Source: Streptomyces sp. NBC_01267
GTDB taxonomy: Bacteria > Actinomycetota > Actinomycetes > Streptomycetales > Streptomycetaceae
Assembly: GCF_036241575.1 (NCBI RefSeq)
Contig: NZ_CP108455.1
Span: 4,088,001 to 4,152,000, forward strand
DNA length: 64,000 bases
Direction: 5' to 3'
Part shown: positions 1 to 7,056 of the stretch, piece after piece
Numbering within the stretch: position 1 is the stretch's first letter
Layout: each line of letters opens with the position of its first letter
Notes under the pieces: generated by a model
Database searches by the model: none
What the model saw: only the letters and a program-made list of their open reading frames with translations
What the model was told of the DNA's origin: nothing
Made by a program: the position numbers and the translations under genes

Positions 1-302
1 TCGCAGGCCTGCTGCGGCGAGGGGTGGGTTCCTCCGGTGGGGCCGCACTCCAGCTGGTGCGTGCCGTCGGCCGCGGGATCACCCGAGCCGGTGACGGCGA
101 CGCTGAGCCGGTCGGGGACCCGGTGGCCGGGCAGCTGTCCGACTGCGGGTCCGGGGCCGGGGCCGGGCACAGGACCGGGGACGGGAGACGAGACGCTGGG
201 GACGGACGCCGCACCGGGACCGGTGAAGGCGGACGCGGCGCCGGGTACGGCGGCCAGCGCGGCGAGCGAGGCGACAGCGGTGAGGGCGAGGCGGCGCAGC
301 AT
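1..302 (-). CDS. Subtilisin inhibitor-like (SSI family) secreted protein, partial at window edge
   Basis: This is the first 100 codons of a secreted Streptomyces subtilisin inhibitor (MEROPS I16) family protein that runs off the left edge. Family members are exported dimers that inhibit subtilisin- or trypsin-like proteases outside the cell. The sequence shows a signal peptide starting MLRRLALTAVASLAALA with a likely AxA cleavage near residue 25. A Pro/Gly-rich linker follows, then LECGPTGGTHPSPQQAC, which matches the region of the first conserved disulfide. A GAGGAG ribosome site lies nine bases before the ATG at 302. The reactive loop is outside the window, so the target protease class cannot be judged. 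Confidence 0.85.
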   Translation of the reverse strand, partial: MLRRLALTAVASLAALAAVPGAASAFTGPGAASVPSVSSPVPGPVPGPGPGPAVGQLPGHRVPDRLSVAVTGSGDPAADGTHQLECGPTGGTHPSPQQAC

Positions 303-507
303 GACGGGTAACTCCTCGGCTGGTAGGGCTCGGGGCGGCGCCCCTGCCTCCCTAACGCTCCTACGCGCCCGGCGTTGCGCAACAGGAAGGACTTTGCCCT
401 GCCACCCGACTGCCTAGTAACGTAGGCCGCGATTGGTGACGGCCCGCAAGGCTGTGTCATCATCTGCACGCACCACTTCGCGCTCGCGCGACTGTGGCTG
501 GTGTGCT

Positions 508-598
508 GGAGGCGTCGCCTAGTCCGGTCTATGGCGCCGCACTGCTAATGCGGTTTGGGTTTTACGGCCCATCGAGGGTTCAAATCCCTCCGCCTCCG
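508..598 (+). tRNA. tRNA-Ser (anticodon GCT)
   Basis: The acceptor stem pairs GGAGGCG (508-514) with CGCCTCC (591-597), with discriminator G at 598 and an encoded CCA at 599-601. The anticodon stem is CCGCA/TGCGG around loop CTGCTAA, giving anticodon GCT at 544-546. The long variable arm and 91-base length fit a class II serine tRNA, reading AGC and AGU codons. Confidence 0.96.
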
Positions 599-610
599 CC
601 AGATGGATCG

Positions 611-642
611 CTGGAGCCCCGTCCGCAAGGACGGGGCTCCAG
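611..642 (+). terminator. Hairpin terminator after tRNA-Ser
   Basis: A perfect 14-bp inverted repeat (CTGGAGCCCCGTCC and its complement) closes on a GCAA tetraloop just after the tRNA-Ser. No long T tract follows, as is usual for Streptomyces terminators. Confidence 0.8.
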
Positions 643-765
643 TCGTATCCGGGGGGACGTTTCACCAGCTCAGCGGGGGTGCGGCCAATGGATTTCACCT
701 GACGCCGCAGGTCATGTAATGTTGTTCTCGCAACGCCGACGGGGCACAAAAGCCCGGGACGCCAA

Positions 766-838
766 GCACTCGTAGCTTAACGGATAGAGCATCTGACTAC
801 GGATCAGAAGGTTGCAGGTTCGAATCCTGCCGAGTGCA
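766..838 (+). tRNA. tRNA-Arg (anticodon ACG)
   Basis: The acceptor stem pairs GCACTCG (766-772) with CGAGTGC (831-837), with discriminator A at 838. The anticodon stem TCTGA/TCAGA encloses loop CTACGGA with anticodon ACG at 799-801, which reads CGN codons after A34 is deaminated to inosine by TadA (a tadA gene is at 25.4 kb). CCA is not encoded. The 3' half is copied at 993-1026. Confidence 0.96.
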
Positions 839-847
839 CAGCAGGTC

Positions 848-881
848 GAAGCCCCCGCCAGGGAAACCAGGCGGGGGCTTC
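848..881 (+). terminator. Hairpin terminator after tRNA-Arg
   Basis: A 12-bp stem (GAAGCCCCCGCC with its complement) surrounds a 10-base loop ten bases after the tRNA-Arg, the expected place for its transcription terminator. Confidence 0.8.
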
Positions 882-992
882 GTCGTACGTGCGGGCAGCG
901 AAGTACAGCAACTGCCCCTGCCCAGTGATGTCCACTCTCGGCCGCTACGCAACCGTTATGACCGGCACCGGCCGATCCGGCTAGAGCTACGG

Positions 993-1026
993 GAAGGTCG
1001 CAGGTTTGAATCCTGCCGAGTGCACA
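993..1026 (+). repeat. Duplicated tRNA-Arg 3' end, attachment-site-like scar
   Basis: These 34 bases copy positions 807-840, from the end of the anticodon stem through the T arm, acceptor strand and two bases beyond, with two mismatches. The 5' half of a tRNA is absent. Integrative elements that use tRNA genes leave such a partial 3' copy at the far end of the insertion. The two copies are only 186 bases apart and no integrase lies between them, so this is inferred to be the remnant of a lost or collapsed element. Confidence 0.7.
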
Positions 1027-1195
1027 ACAGGACAGAGACCCCCAGGGGGGCTGAGAGCCTCTGCTGTATGTCGTGACGGCAGTGGCTGACAGCAGCCTCT
1101 TCCGGGGGCGGCCGTCGGACCGATCGGACGGCTACGAGGACACCGGCCGCACCGTCGTCATCGTCCGACACGTTGCCGTCACCCCGCAGTGCATC

Positions 1196-1273
1196 GGTGG
1201 CCAGGTCAACCCCTCCGCCGTCGAGGCGATGAAGGAGGCCGGCATCGACATCGCCGACCGGAAGCCGACGATT
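1196..1273 (+). pseudogene. Fragment of an ArsC-type arsenate reductase / low-molecular-weight phosphatase gene
   Basis: In one frame the segment reads GGQVNPSAVEAMKEAGIDI and then ADRKPTI. This resembles the middle of low-molecular-weight-phosphatase-like arsenate reductases, where the sequence VNPxAVEAMxExGIDI is typical. The N-terminal catalytic loop (CxxNxxRS) and the C-terminal part are missing, and the surrounding sequence in this frame is not recognisable. I therefore read it as a broken gene fragment, perhaps cargo of the element that left the tRNA scar just upstream. Similarity is judged by eye only. Confidence 0.5.
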
Positions 1274-1724
1274 CCTCCCCCGCTTCGCCTGCTCCGTGAC
1301 TGTCATCCACTATGCCTACCGCCAGGCCGTCGGTGGACGCTGTTCCGGCGCGAAGAAGGGCTCGACGGCAGGACGCTCAGAAAGGATTGTCCGCAGGCGT
1401 CGGTCGATGAATTACGGCTCATAATAGAGGCTGTTCCCGAGTTTCCCCCTGAGGTGATTACTCGGGAATAGGATAACTAATGAGAAGTCAAGAAGATCAA
1501 GCCCTGCCGGATGCGTCCGGCTGGGCTAGTCAATGCCCCTGTATATGTCATCCTCCGGCAAGTCGGCCTTTCGGTCGATCGGCGAGTCCTGCGGCGCCGT
1601 CACGATATCCCCTGTTGATCTGTGGGACCCATAGATCGTCCACCAGGGATCGAACGCGCCAGCCGACAGACATGACGTGTATCTGTCGATATGCGGGCGT
1701 AGTCCGGTCGAGAGGATGCGGACC
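1274..1724. other. Intergenic region with no clear gene
   Basis: No convincing gene is seen here. The part from about 1380 to 1500 is poorer in GC than the rest of the window, as expected for foreign or decayed DNA. A hairpin at 1501-1526 (11-bp arms with one T-T mismatch, TGCG loop) could be a terminator. The last 150 bases should hold the promoter of the FAD oxidase gene. Confidence 0.5.
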
Positions 1725-3218
1725 ATGCAGGACTTTTCTCGTCGCGGAGTGCTCAAGGCCACTGCGGGCGCCGGTGCGGGCGCGGTCGTTCTCCCGGGCG
1801 TCGCGGCCGCGGAGGCCACGGGCGCGAGCGCCGTCACCCACGAGGCCGAGAGTGCGAAGTGCCGGCCGGCGGAGCTGACCGGCCGCATCGTCCGTCCCCA
1901 CGACCCCGACTACGCGGAGGCGAGCCTGGGCTGGGACGAGTTGTTCGTCCGCTATCCGCTGGTGATCGTCTACGCCCAGCGGACCCAGGACGTGGTCAAC
2001 GCCCTCACGTGGGCGCGGCAGCACGATGTCGCGATGCGGGTGCGGAGCGGCGGCCACAGCCTTGAGGGCTGGTCGAACGTGGACAACGGCATCGTGATCG
2101 ACGTCAGCGAGCTGAAGTCGGTCCACATCGACACAGCCGGCCGTACGGCGACGGTCGGAGCCGGGCTCACCCAGTTGGAAGCGGTGACCACGCTCGCGAA
2201 GAAGAACTTTGCGGTGACGACCGGCACGGAAGGCACCGTCGGTCTGGCCGGTGCGACGCTCGGTGGCGGCTTCGGGTTCCTCACCCGCTACCTCGGAATG
2301 GCCTGTGACGGCCTCATCGGGGCCGAGATCGTCGTCGCCTCGGACGGTGACTGCGCCAAGGTCATCAAGGCGGATCTGAAGAACAATTCGGACCTGCTCT
2401 GGGCGCTCCGCGGAGCGGGCAACGGCAACTTCGGAATCGTCACGTCGCTCACCTACAAGCTGGCTCCGCTCAAGAGCGTCACCTATGTGCAGGCGACGTG
2501 GGACGGTCTCGGAGACCTGAACAGAGTCTTCGACTCATGGCAGCGCACGGCTCCCTTCGCCGACAACCGTCTCGGCACGCAGGTCGAAATTCACAGGAAT
2601 CAGATCCTGCTGTTCGCGGTCCTCGCGGAAGGAACGCCCGCGGAGGCGAAGAAACTACTGGCCCCGATTCTTTCGGTCGGTCGCCCCGAGGTCTCGGTGC
2701 AGGTCGGCAACTGGGGCGACGTATACGCGGGATTCCAGATTCCCACCGCGAATGAGCCCGCCAACTGGAAGTTCTTCTCGCAATTCACCAACAAGCCGTT
2801 CCCGGGGAAAGCGATCAGCGTGATCGCGTCGTTCATGCGGGAAGCGCCGACGGACGACAGCAACTTCTTCACCCAGGCCTTCGGCGGAGCGGTCAGGAAG
2901 AGCCCCCGCGGCGGCACGGCGTTCCCGCATCGCGATGCGCTCTTCTACTCCGAGCCGGGTGCCGGCTGGGGGACCCGTGGAGAACCGGGCAGTGGTGACG
3001 AGCTGACCCCGCGGGCCCAGGCCTGGATCGCCGAGTTCAGCCAGGCGCTGCGGCCCTACGTGCACGGTGCCTACGTCAACGTTCCGAACATCGGCATGCA
3101 GGACTGGGAAACCGCCTACTGGGACGGCAACTTCGACCGGCTGCGCAAGATCAAGCAGAAGTACGACCCCTGCAACGTCTTCCAGTACGAGCAGAGTGTC
3201 CCGCCCGCGTCCTGCTGA
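1725..3218 (+). CDS. Tat-exported FAD-linked oxidase (berberine bridge enzyme-like)
   Basis: This encodes a 497-residue secreted flavoprotein of the PCMH/BBE-like oxidase family, which oxidises sugars, alcohols or secondary metabolites with O2. The start at 1725 is chosen because it puts the twin-arginine motif SRRGVLK at residues 5-11, followed by a hydrophobic Ala/Gly stretch ending AAAEA. The FAD-binding domain contains RSGGHSLEG, whose His is the usual covalent flavin attachment site, and TVGLAGATLGGGFG. The second attachment Cys of bicovalent members is Glu here (GTEGTVG), so only one covalent bond is expected. The C-terminal BBE motif is present near YDPCNVFQYEQS. The substrate cannot be told. 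A strong terminator hairpin follows and the gene is transcribed alone. Confidence 0.88.
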   Translation: MQDFSRRGVLKATAGAGAGAVVLPGVAAAEATGASAVTHEAESAKCRPAELTGRIVRPHDPDYAEASLGWDELFVRYPLVIVYAQRTQDVVNALTWARQHDVAMRVRSGGHSLEGWSNVDNGIVIDVSELKSVHIDTAGRTATVGAGLTQLEAVTTLAKKNFAVTTGTEGTVGLAGATLGGGFGFLTRYLGMACDGLIGAEIVVASDGDCAKVIKADLKNNSDLLWALRGAGNGNFGIVTSLTYKLAPLKSVTYVQATWDGLGDLNRVFDSWQRTAPFADNRLGTQVEIHRNQILLFAVLAEGTPAEAKKLLAPILSVGRPEVSVQVGNWGDVYAGFQIPTANEPANWKFFSQFTNKPFPGKAISVIASFMREAPTDDSNFFTQAFGGAVRKSPRGGTAFPHRDALFYSEPGAGWGTRGEPGSGDELTPRAQAWIAEFSQALRPYVHGAYVNVPNIGMQDWETAYWDGNFDRLRKIKQKYDPCNVFQYEQSVPPASC

Positions 3219-3245
3219 CCGACAAGCCTCACAGGGCCTCGGCCT

Positions 3246-3270
3246 GGGCCCCGGAAGAATTCCGGGGCCC
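3246..3270 (+). terminator. Terminator of the FAD oxidase gene
   Basis: A perfect 10-bp stem (GGGCCCCGGA and its complement) with a 5-base loop lies 27 bases after the stop codon. Confidence 0.8.
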
Positions 3271-3576
3271 TCCGGCGTTTCCCGCGCCGGTTTCATCCGG
3301 CGGGTGCCGGAGGTCACTGCCGTTCGACGGCGTCCAGTGCCGGGGCGAACTGCGCGGTGCGCCGAAGCGGGTGCAACTGGCCCCGGCCGCCTCCGGTGCC
3401 GGGAGCGGTGGCATCGTATGACCTCGTTTTGCCCCTCCTCAGTCGTCAACTCGGCTGCTGTGTACGGGAATCGGCCATACGTAAGAGCGAAGGGCCGGCG
3501 CGGCACACGCTGCGGTGAGGCGCGTCGTATTCTCCCGCTCGGATGAACCCCGCCGTCCGAGGAGTGTGAGGTACCT

Positions 3577-4395
3577 GTGTCCCCGGCATCTTCAGCACCT
3601 TCAACGCCCGCCGTGTCTTCAGCGCTCGCACCGCACGCAACGCCCGCAGCGCCTTCAGTACCGGTAAGGCGTGCACGACGACGCCTCAATGCCGTTCTGG
3701 TCTCGTTCCTGGCGTTCTGCGGGTTGGCCTTCGCCGCGTTACCGGGTGCGGCCTCCGCCGCGCCGCGGCACCGAACGGAATTCGTCGTCAGCGAGGCCCA
3801 GTTCGACCGGATGTTCCCTGACCGGAACCCCTTCTTCACCTACGACGGCCTGGTCACTGCCACCGCCGCGTACCCCGGATTCGCCCGCACCGGCAGCAGA
3901 GCGGTTCGGAAGCAGGAGGCCGCTGCCTTTCTGGCCAATGTCAGCCACGAGACCGGCGGCCTGTACTACGTGGTCGCGCAGAACAAGGCCACGTACCCCG
4001 TCTTCTGCGACGCCACCCAGCCCTACGGGTGCCCGGCGGGCCAGGACGCGTACTACGGACGCGGCGCGATCATGCTGAGCTGGAACTTCAACTACAAGGC
4101 CGCGGGCGACGCCCTGGGGATCGATCTGCTCGACAATCCCTGGCTCGTGGAGACCGATCCGGCGGTGGCCTGGATGACCGCCCTCTGGTACTGGAACACG
4201 CAGACCGGGCCGGGCACCATGACCGGCCATGACGCGATGGTCCACCGGAAGGGATTCGGGGAGACCATCCGCAGCCTCAACGGCACCGCCGAATGCGACG
4301 GCGGGAACGCCGCGGAGATGCAGCACCGGGTGGATCTGTACGTGCAGTTCACCCGGACCCTGCGTACCGCGCCGGGGCACCGCCTGACGTGCTGA
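3577..4395 (+). CDS. Secreted GH19 chitinase-like protein with altered active site
   Basis: This 272-residue protein has a signal sequence (RRARRR, then a hydrophobic core, ending GAASAAP near residue 62) and one glycoside hydrolase family 19 domain. There is no chitin-binding domain or linker repeat. Family landmarks are SHETGG (Glu125 is the general acid), CDATQPYGCPAGQ, YYGRG and LSWNFNYKAAGDALG, so the fold is clear. In Streptomyces GH19 chitinases such as ChiG the second catalytic Glu sits nine residues after the first. Here that residue is Ala134 (codon GCG, VVAQN instead of IVEQN). The protein may be inactive on chitin, act as a binding protein, or use another base. The GTG start at 3577 follows a GAGGAGTGTGAGG ribosome site. 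Confidence 0.88.
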   Translation: MSPASSAPSTPAVSSALAPHATPAAPSVPVRRARRRLNAVLVSFLAFCGLAFAALPGAASAAPRHRTEFVVSEAQFDRMFPDRNPFFTYDGLVTATAAYPGFARTGSRAVRKQEAAAFLANVSHETGGLYYVVAQNKATYPVFCDATQPYGCPAGQDAYYGRGAIMLSWNFNYKAAGDALGIDLLDNPWLVETDPAVAWMTALWYWNTQTGPGTMTGHDAMVHRKGFGETIRSLNGTAECDGGNAAEMQHRVDLYVQFTRTLRTAPGHRLTC

Positions 4396-4521
4396 CCCGC
4401 TGCCCCGCTGATCGCCCCTCCCTTCGTAGCGCCTGACTGTCAGTGGCGGGTGTCATCCTGTGAGTGATCCGGATTTCGCTGGTCCCGTGGCGGGCGGAGC
4501 TATCGAGGGGAGCAGGGGGGG

Positions 4522-5400
4522 ATGTGGCGTTCCGGCGGGCTGCGGTGGGGGGCCGAGGGGCCGCGGCTGGTGTGGGAAGGGCATGGCCGTGAGCGGGCCA
4601 GTCCGTTGGTGTACGGGTCCGGGATCGGGTTCCGGGTCGTGCCGGAGGGGGAGCGGACCTGTGTGGGGGCACGGGGTAACGCCTGTCCGGTGCGGGCCCG
4701 GGTGCCGGCGCGTGGTGCGCAGGCGCGGTGTGCGGAGTGCGCGCGGCTGGACCGGGCGCACTCGGTGGCCGCCGACACGATCGCGGACGACCCGCGCGTG
4801 TACCGGGTGTATCTGGCCTGGTTCGGCCCCGGGATGGTCAAGGTGGGGATCACCGCGGAACAGCGCGGTCCGGCACGGCTGATGGAGCAGGGGGCGGTGG
4901 CTTTCAGCTGGCTGGGGCGGGGGCCGCTGATGGCCGCGCGCCGGACGGAGGAGCTGCTGCGTACGGCGTTGGGCGTGCCGGACCGGATTCCGTACGCGGA
5001 GAAGCGCGCGGTGCGGGCCCGGCTGCCGGGACGGGAGGAGCGCGGGGCCGAGGTGCGGGAGGTGCACGGGAAGGCCGTCGCACTGGCGGGATGGCCGGAT
5101 TCGCTGGAGCGGCTGGAATGCGAAGTCGCCGACCACTTCGCGGTGTTCGGGCTGGCGGGGCTCGGGGACCTGGTGGGGGTGGTGAGCGAGCTGGCGGCCG
5201 GGGGTGTGGTCGCCGGGCGGCTGGTGGCCGCCGCCGGGCCCGATCTGCATCTCGCCGGGGAGGGCGGGGATGTAATCGTCCTCGACACGCGGCTGATGGC
5301 GGGATGGAGTGTGACGGGCGCAGAGCCCGGCACGGGGATGACCGTGCCGGTGCGAGCCGTCCCGGCGGAGCCGGACACGGAACAGGAGGGGCTGTTCTGA
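4522..5400 (+). CDS. DUF2797 family protein
   Basis: This 292-residue cytoplasmic protein belongs to the uncharacterised DUF2797 family common in actinobacteria. Visible marks are a cysteine-rich stretch (CVGARGNACPVRARVPARGA followed by CAEC) that could bind zinc, and the family core VYLAWFGPGMVKVGITAEQR. The latter resembles the GIY-YIG-like pattern of a short beta hairpin. No function is established. The gene stands alone on the plus strand. The ATG at 4522 is preceded by a G-rich ribosome site. Its stop codon opens a duplicated segment that follows it. Confidence 0.8.
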   Translation: MWRSGGLRWGAEGPRLVWEGHGRERASPLVYGSGIGFRVVPEGERTCVGARGNACPVRARVPARGAQARCAECARLDRAHSVAADTIADDPRVYRVYLAWFGPGMVKVGITAEQRGPARLMEQGAVAFSWLGRGPLMAARRTEELLRTALGVPDRIPYAEKRAVRARLPGREERGAEVREVHGKAVALAGWPDSLERLECEVADHFAVFGLAGLGDLVGVVSELAAGGVVAGRLVAAAGPDLHLAGEGGDVIVLDTRLMAGWSVTGAEPGTGMTVPVRAVPAEPDTEQEGLF

Positions 5401-5552
5401 CCTGGATTCGCACCGTGGCGCGGCGCGCCCTGGAGTTCGGACCGGACCGGGCTTTCGTCAGGTGCCGCGCGGGGCGGTACTGAACCTGGATTCGTACCGT
5501 GGGCGCGCCCTGGAGTTCGGACCGCAGCCGGGCTCCCGTCATGTGTCGCGCG
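5400..5552 (+). repeat. Imperfect direct duplication after the DUF2797 gene
   Basis: A segment of about 70 bases starting ACCTGGATTCG and ending GTGxCGCGCG occurs twice, at 5400-5471 and 5484-5552. Both copies share CACCGTGG-like and CGCGCCCTGGAGTTCGGACC blocks. Each copy is preceded by TGA, so the first includes the stop codon of the DUF2797 gene. It looks like a local tandem duplication; no function is evident. Confidence 0.75.
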
Positions 5553-5564
5553 CGTCCGGCACTC

Positions 5565-6098
5565 TCATCGGGCCGTCAGGGCCTGCACCGCGTCCGCGAG
5601 CTGTGACGTCAGACCCGTGTCGGTGATCTCGCCCGTCTGCCGGTCGAGCTTCCCGCCGATCGTCCCTACCGTCAGACAGGCCTCGTCGACCACGGTGCCG
5701 GTCATCATCCTTACGGTTTCGCGCAGTTGGGCATGGGCGTAGTCGCCGCCGGTGGGGCTGGGGGAGCCGGTGATCACGCCCACCCTGCGGTCGATGAACT
5801 CGCCGCTGCTGACCAGCCAGTCCAGGGCGTTCTTCAGGACGCCGGGCACCCCGTGCGCGTACTCGGGGCTGACGATGAGCACCGCGTCCGCCTCGGACAC
5901 CGCCCTGCGCAGCGCACCCACCGGAGCCGGGGGCTCGGCGCCCGCGCCGTCGAGGTCCGGATTGAAGTGGGGGAGCGCGCCGATGTCCCCGCTCGTGACC
6001 GTCGCCCCGGCCGCGGTGGCCAGGGCCGCGGCGGCGCGGAGCAGGGAGGCGTTGGTGGACCGGGCGCGCAGGCTGCCGGAGAGGGTGAGGATCCGCAT
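5565..6098 (-). CDS. NADPH-dependent FMN reductase (flavodoxin-like)
   Basis: This 177-residue protein is a flavodoxin-fold NAD(P)H:FMN or quinone reductase of the FMN_red family. The N-terminal GSLRARSTN forms the FMN phosphate loop. SPEYAHGVPGVLKNALDW is the classic second flavin loop and dimer region of this family, and TGSPSPTGG the third. The ATG at 6098 is preceded by GGAG with a very short spacer. The gene points toward DUF2797, with no partner genes. Likely roles are supplying reduced flavin or detoxifying quinones or azo compounds; the substrate is not determined by the sequence. Confidence 0.88.
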   Translation of the reverse strand: MRILTLSGSLRARSTNASLLRAAAALATAAGATVTSGDIGALPHFNPDLDGAGAEPPAPVGALRRAVSEADAVLIVSPEYAHGVPGVLKNALDWLVSSGEFIDRRVGVITGSPSPTGGDYAHAQLRETVRMMTGTVVDEACLTVGTIGGKLDRQTGEITDTGLTSQLADAVQALTAR

Positions 6099-6316
6099 GC
6101 TCCGACCGTATGCCCGCCTGCCCGCATGCCTTGCCTGCACCCCCTGCCCGTATGCCTCGCCCGTCCTCCACCCGCGCATGCCTGCCCGTCCTCCCCCACC
6201 GACCGGGAGCCCGTCCGTACGCCCGACCGTGAGCCGGGCCGGGTCGAAGGTGTTTCTCAGGAATTTCACAGGTTGGGGAAAGGAGGCTCTCAGAGGCCGC
6301 TCACAGGGTGGTGGCC

Positions 6317-7054
6317 ATGACTACGACCTCGCCCCAGGGGCGTACCGGAATGCTCAGGCCCGACGGCAGCCCCGTACGGGTGCTCGTCGTGGACGACGAG
6401 GCCTCGCTCACCGAACTCCTGTCGATGGCGCTGCGCTACGAGGGGTGGCAGGTCCGGAGCGCCGGTGACGGAGCCGGTGCGGTGCGTACCGCACGGGAGT
6501 TCCGGCCCGACGCGGTGGTGCTCGATGTGATGCTCCCCGATACGGACGGCATCGCCGTGCTCGGACGGATGCGCCGTGAGCTGCCCGATGTGCCGGTCCT
6601 CTTCCTGACCGCGAAGGACGCCGTGGAGGACCGGATCGCGGGCCTGACGGCGGGCGGCGACGACTACGTCACCAAGCCGTTCAGCCTGGAGGAGGTCGTG
6701 GCCAGGCTGCGCGGACTGATCCGCCGGTCCGGTACGGCCGCCCAGCGCACCGAATCGATGCTCGCCGTCGGGGACCTGACCCTCGACGAGGACAGCCACG
6801 ACGTGACCAGGGGCGGGACCAACATCCATCTGACGGCCACCGAGTTCGAGTTGCTGCGCTTCCTGATGCGCAACCCGCGCCGGGTGCTCTCCAAGGCGCA
6901 GATCCTCGACCGGGTGTGGTCGTACGACTTCGGCGGCCAGGCCAATGTCGTCGAGCTCTACATCTCCTACCTGCGGCGCAAGATCGACGCGGGACGGTCG
7001 CCGATGATCCACACCCGGCGCGGCGCCGGTTACCTGATCAAGCCCGGGGAGTAA
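6317..7054 (+). CDS. OmpR/PhoB-type response regulator
   Basis: This is a two-component response regulator with an N-terminal receiver and C-terminal winged-helix DNA-binding domain. The acidic pocket is VVDDE, the phosphoacceptor is the Asp in VVLDVMLPD (residue 70 from this ATG), and TAK and DDYVTKPF supply the conserved Thr and Lys. The effector part ends with the usual IHTRRGAGYLIK wing. A GTG three codons upstream (6308) is an alternative start. The stop is two bases before the GTG of the kinase gene, so the two are one transcription unit, followed by two glycosyltransferase genes. The pair probably controls those cell-surface genes, which is an inference from order. Confidence 0.93.
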   Translation: MTTTSPQGRTGMLRPDGSPVRVLVVDDEASLTELLSMALRYEGWQVRSAGDGAGAVRTAREFRPDAVVLDVMLPDTDGIAVLGRMRRELPDVPVLFLTAKDAVEDRIAGLTAGGDDYVTKPFSLEEVVARLRGLIRRSGTAAQRTESMLAVGDLTLDEDSHDVTRGGTNIHLTATEFELLRFLMRNPRRVLSKAQILDRVWSYDFGGQANVVELYISYLRRKIDAGRSPMIHTRRGAGYLIKPGE

Positions 7055-7056
7055 CG

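Noticed and set aside
993..1026. A third complete tRNA gene
   Set aside because: Only the 3' part is present; there is no D arm, anticodon stem or 5' acceptor strand that could pair.
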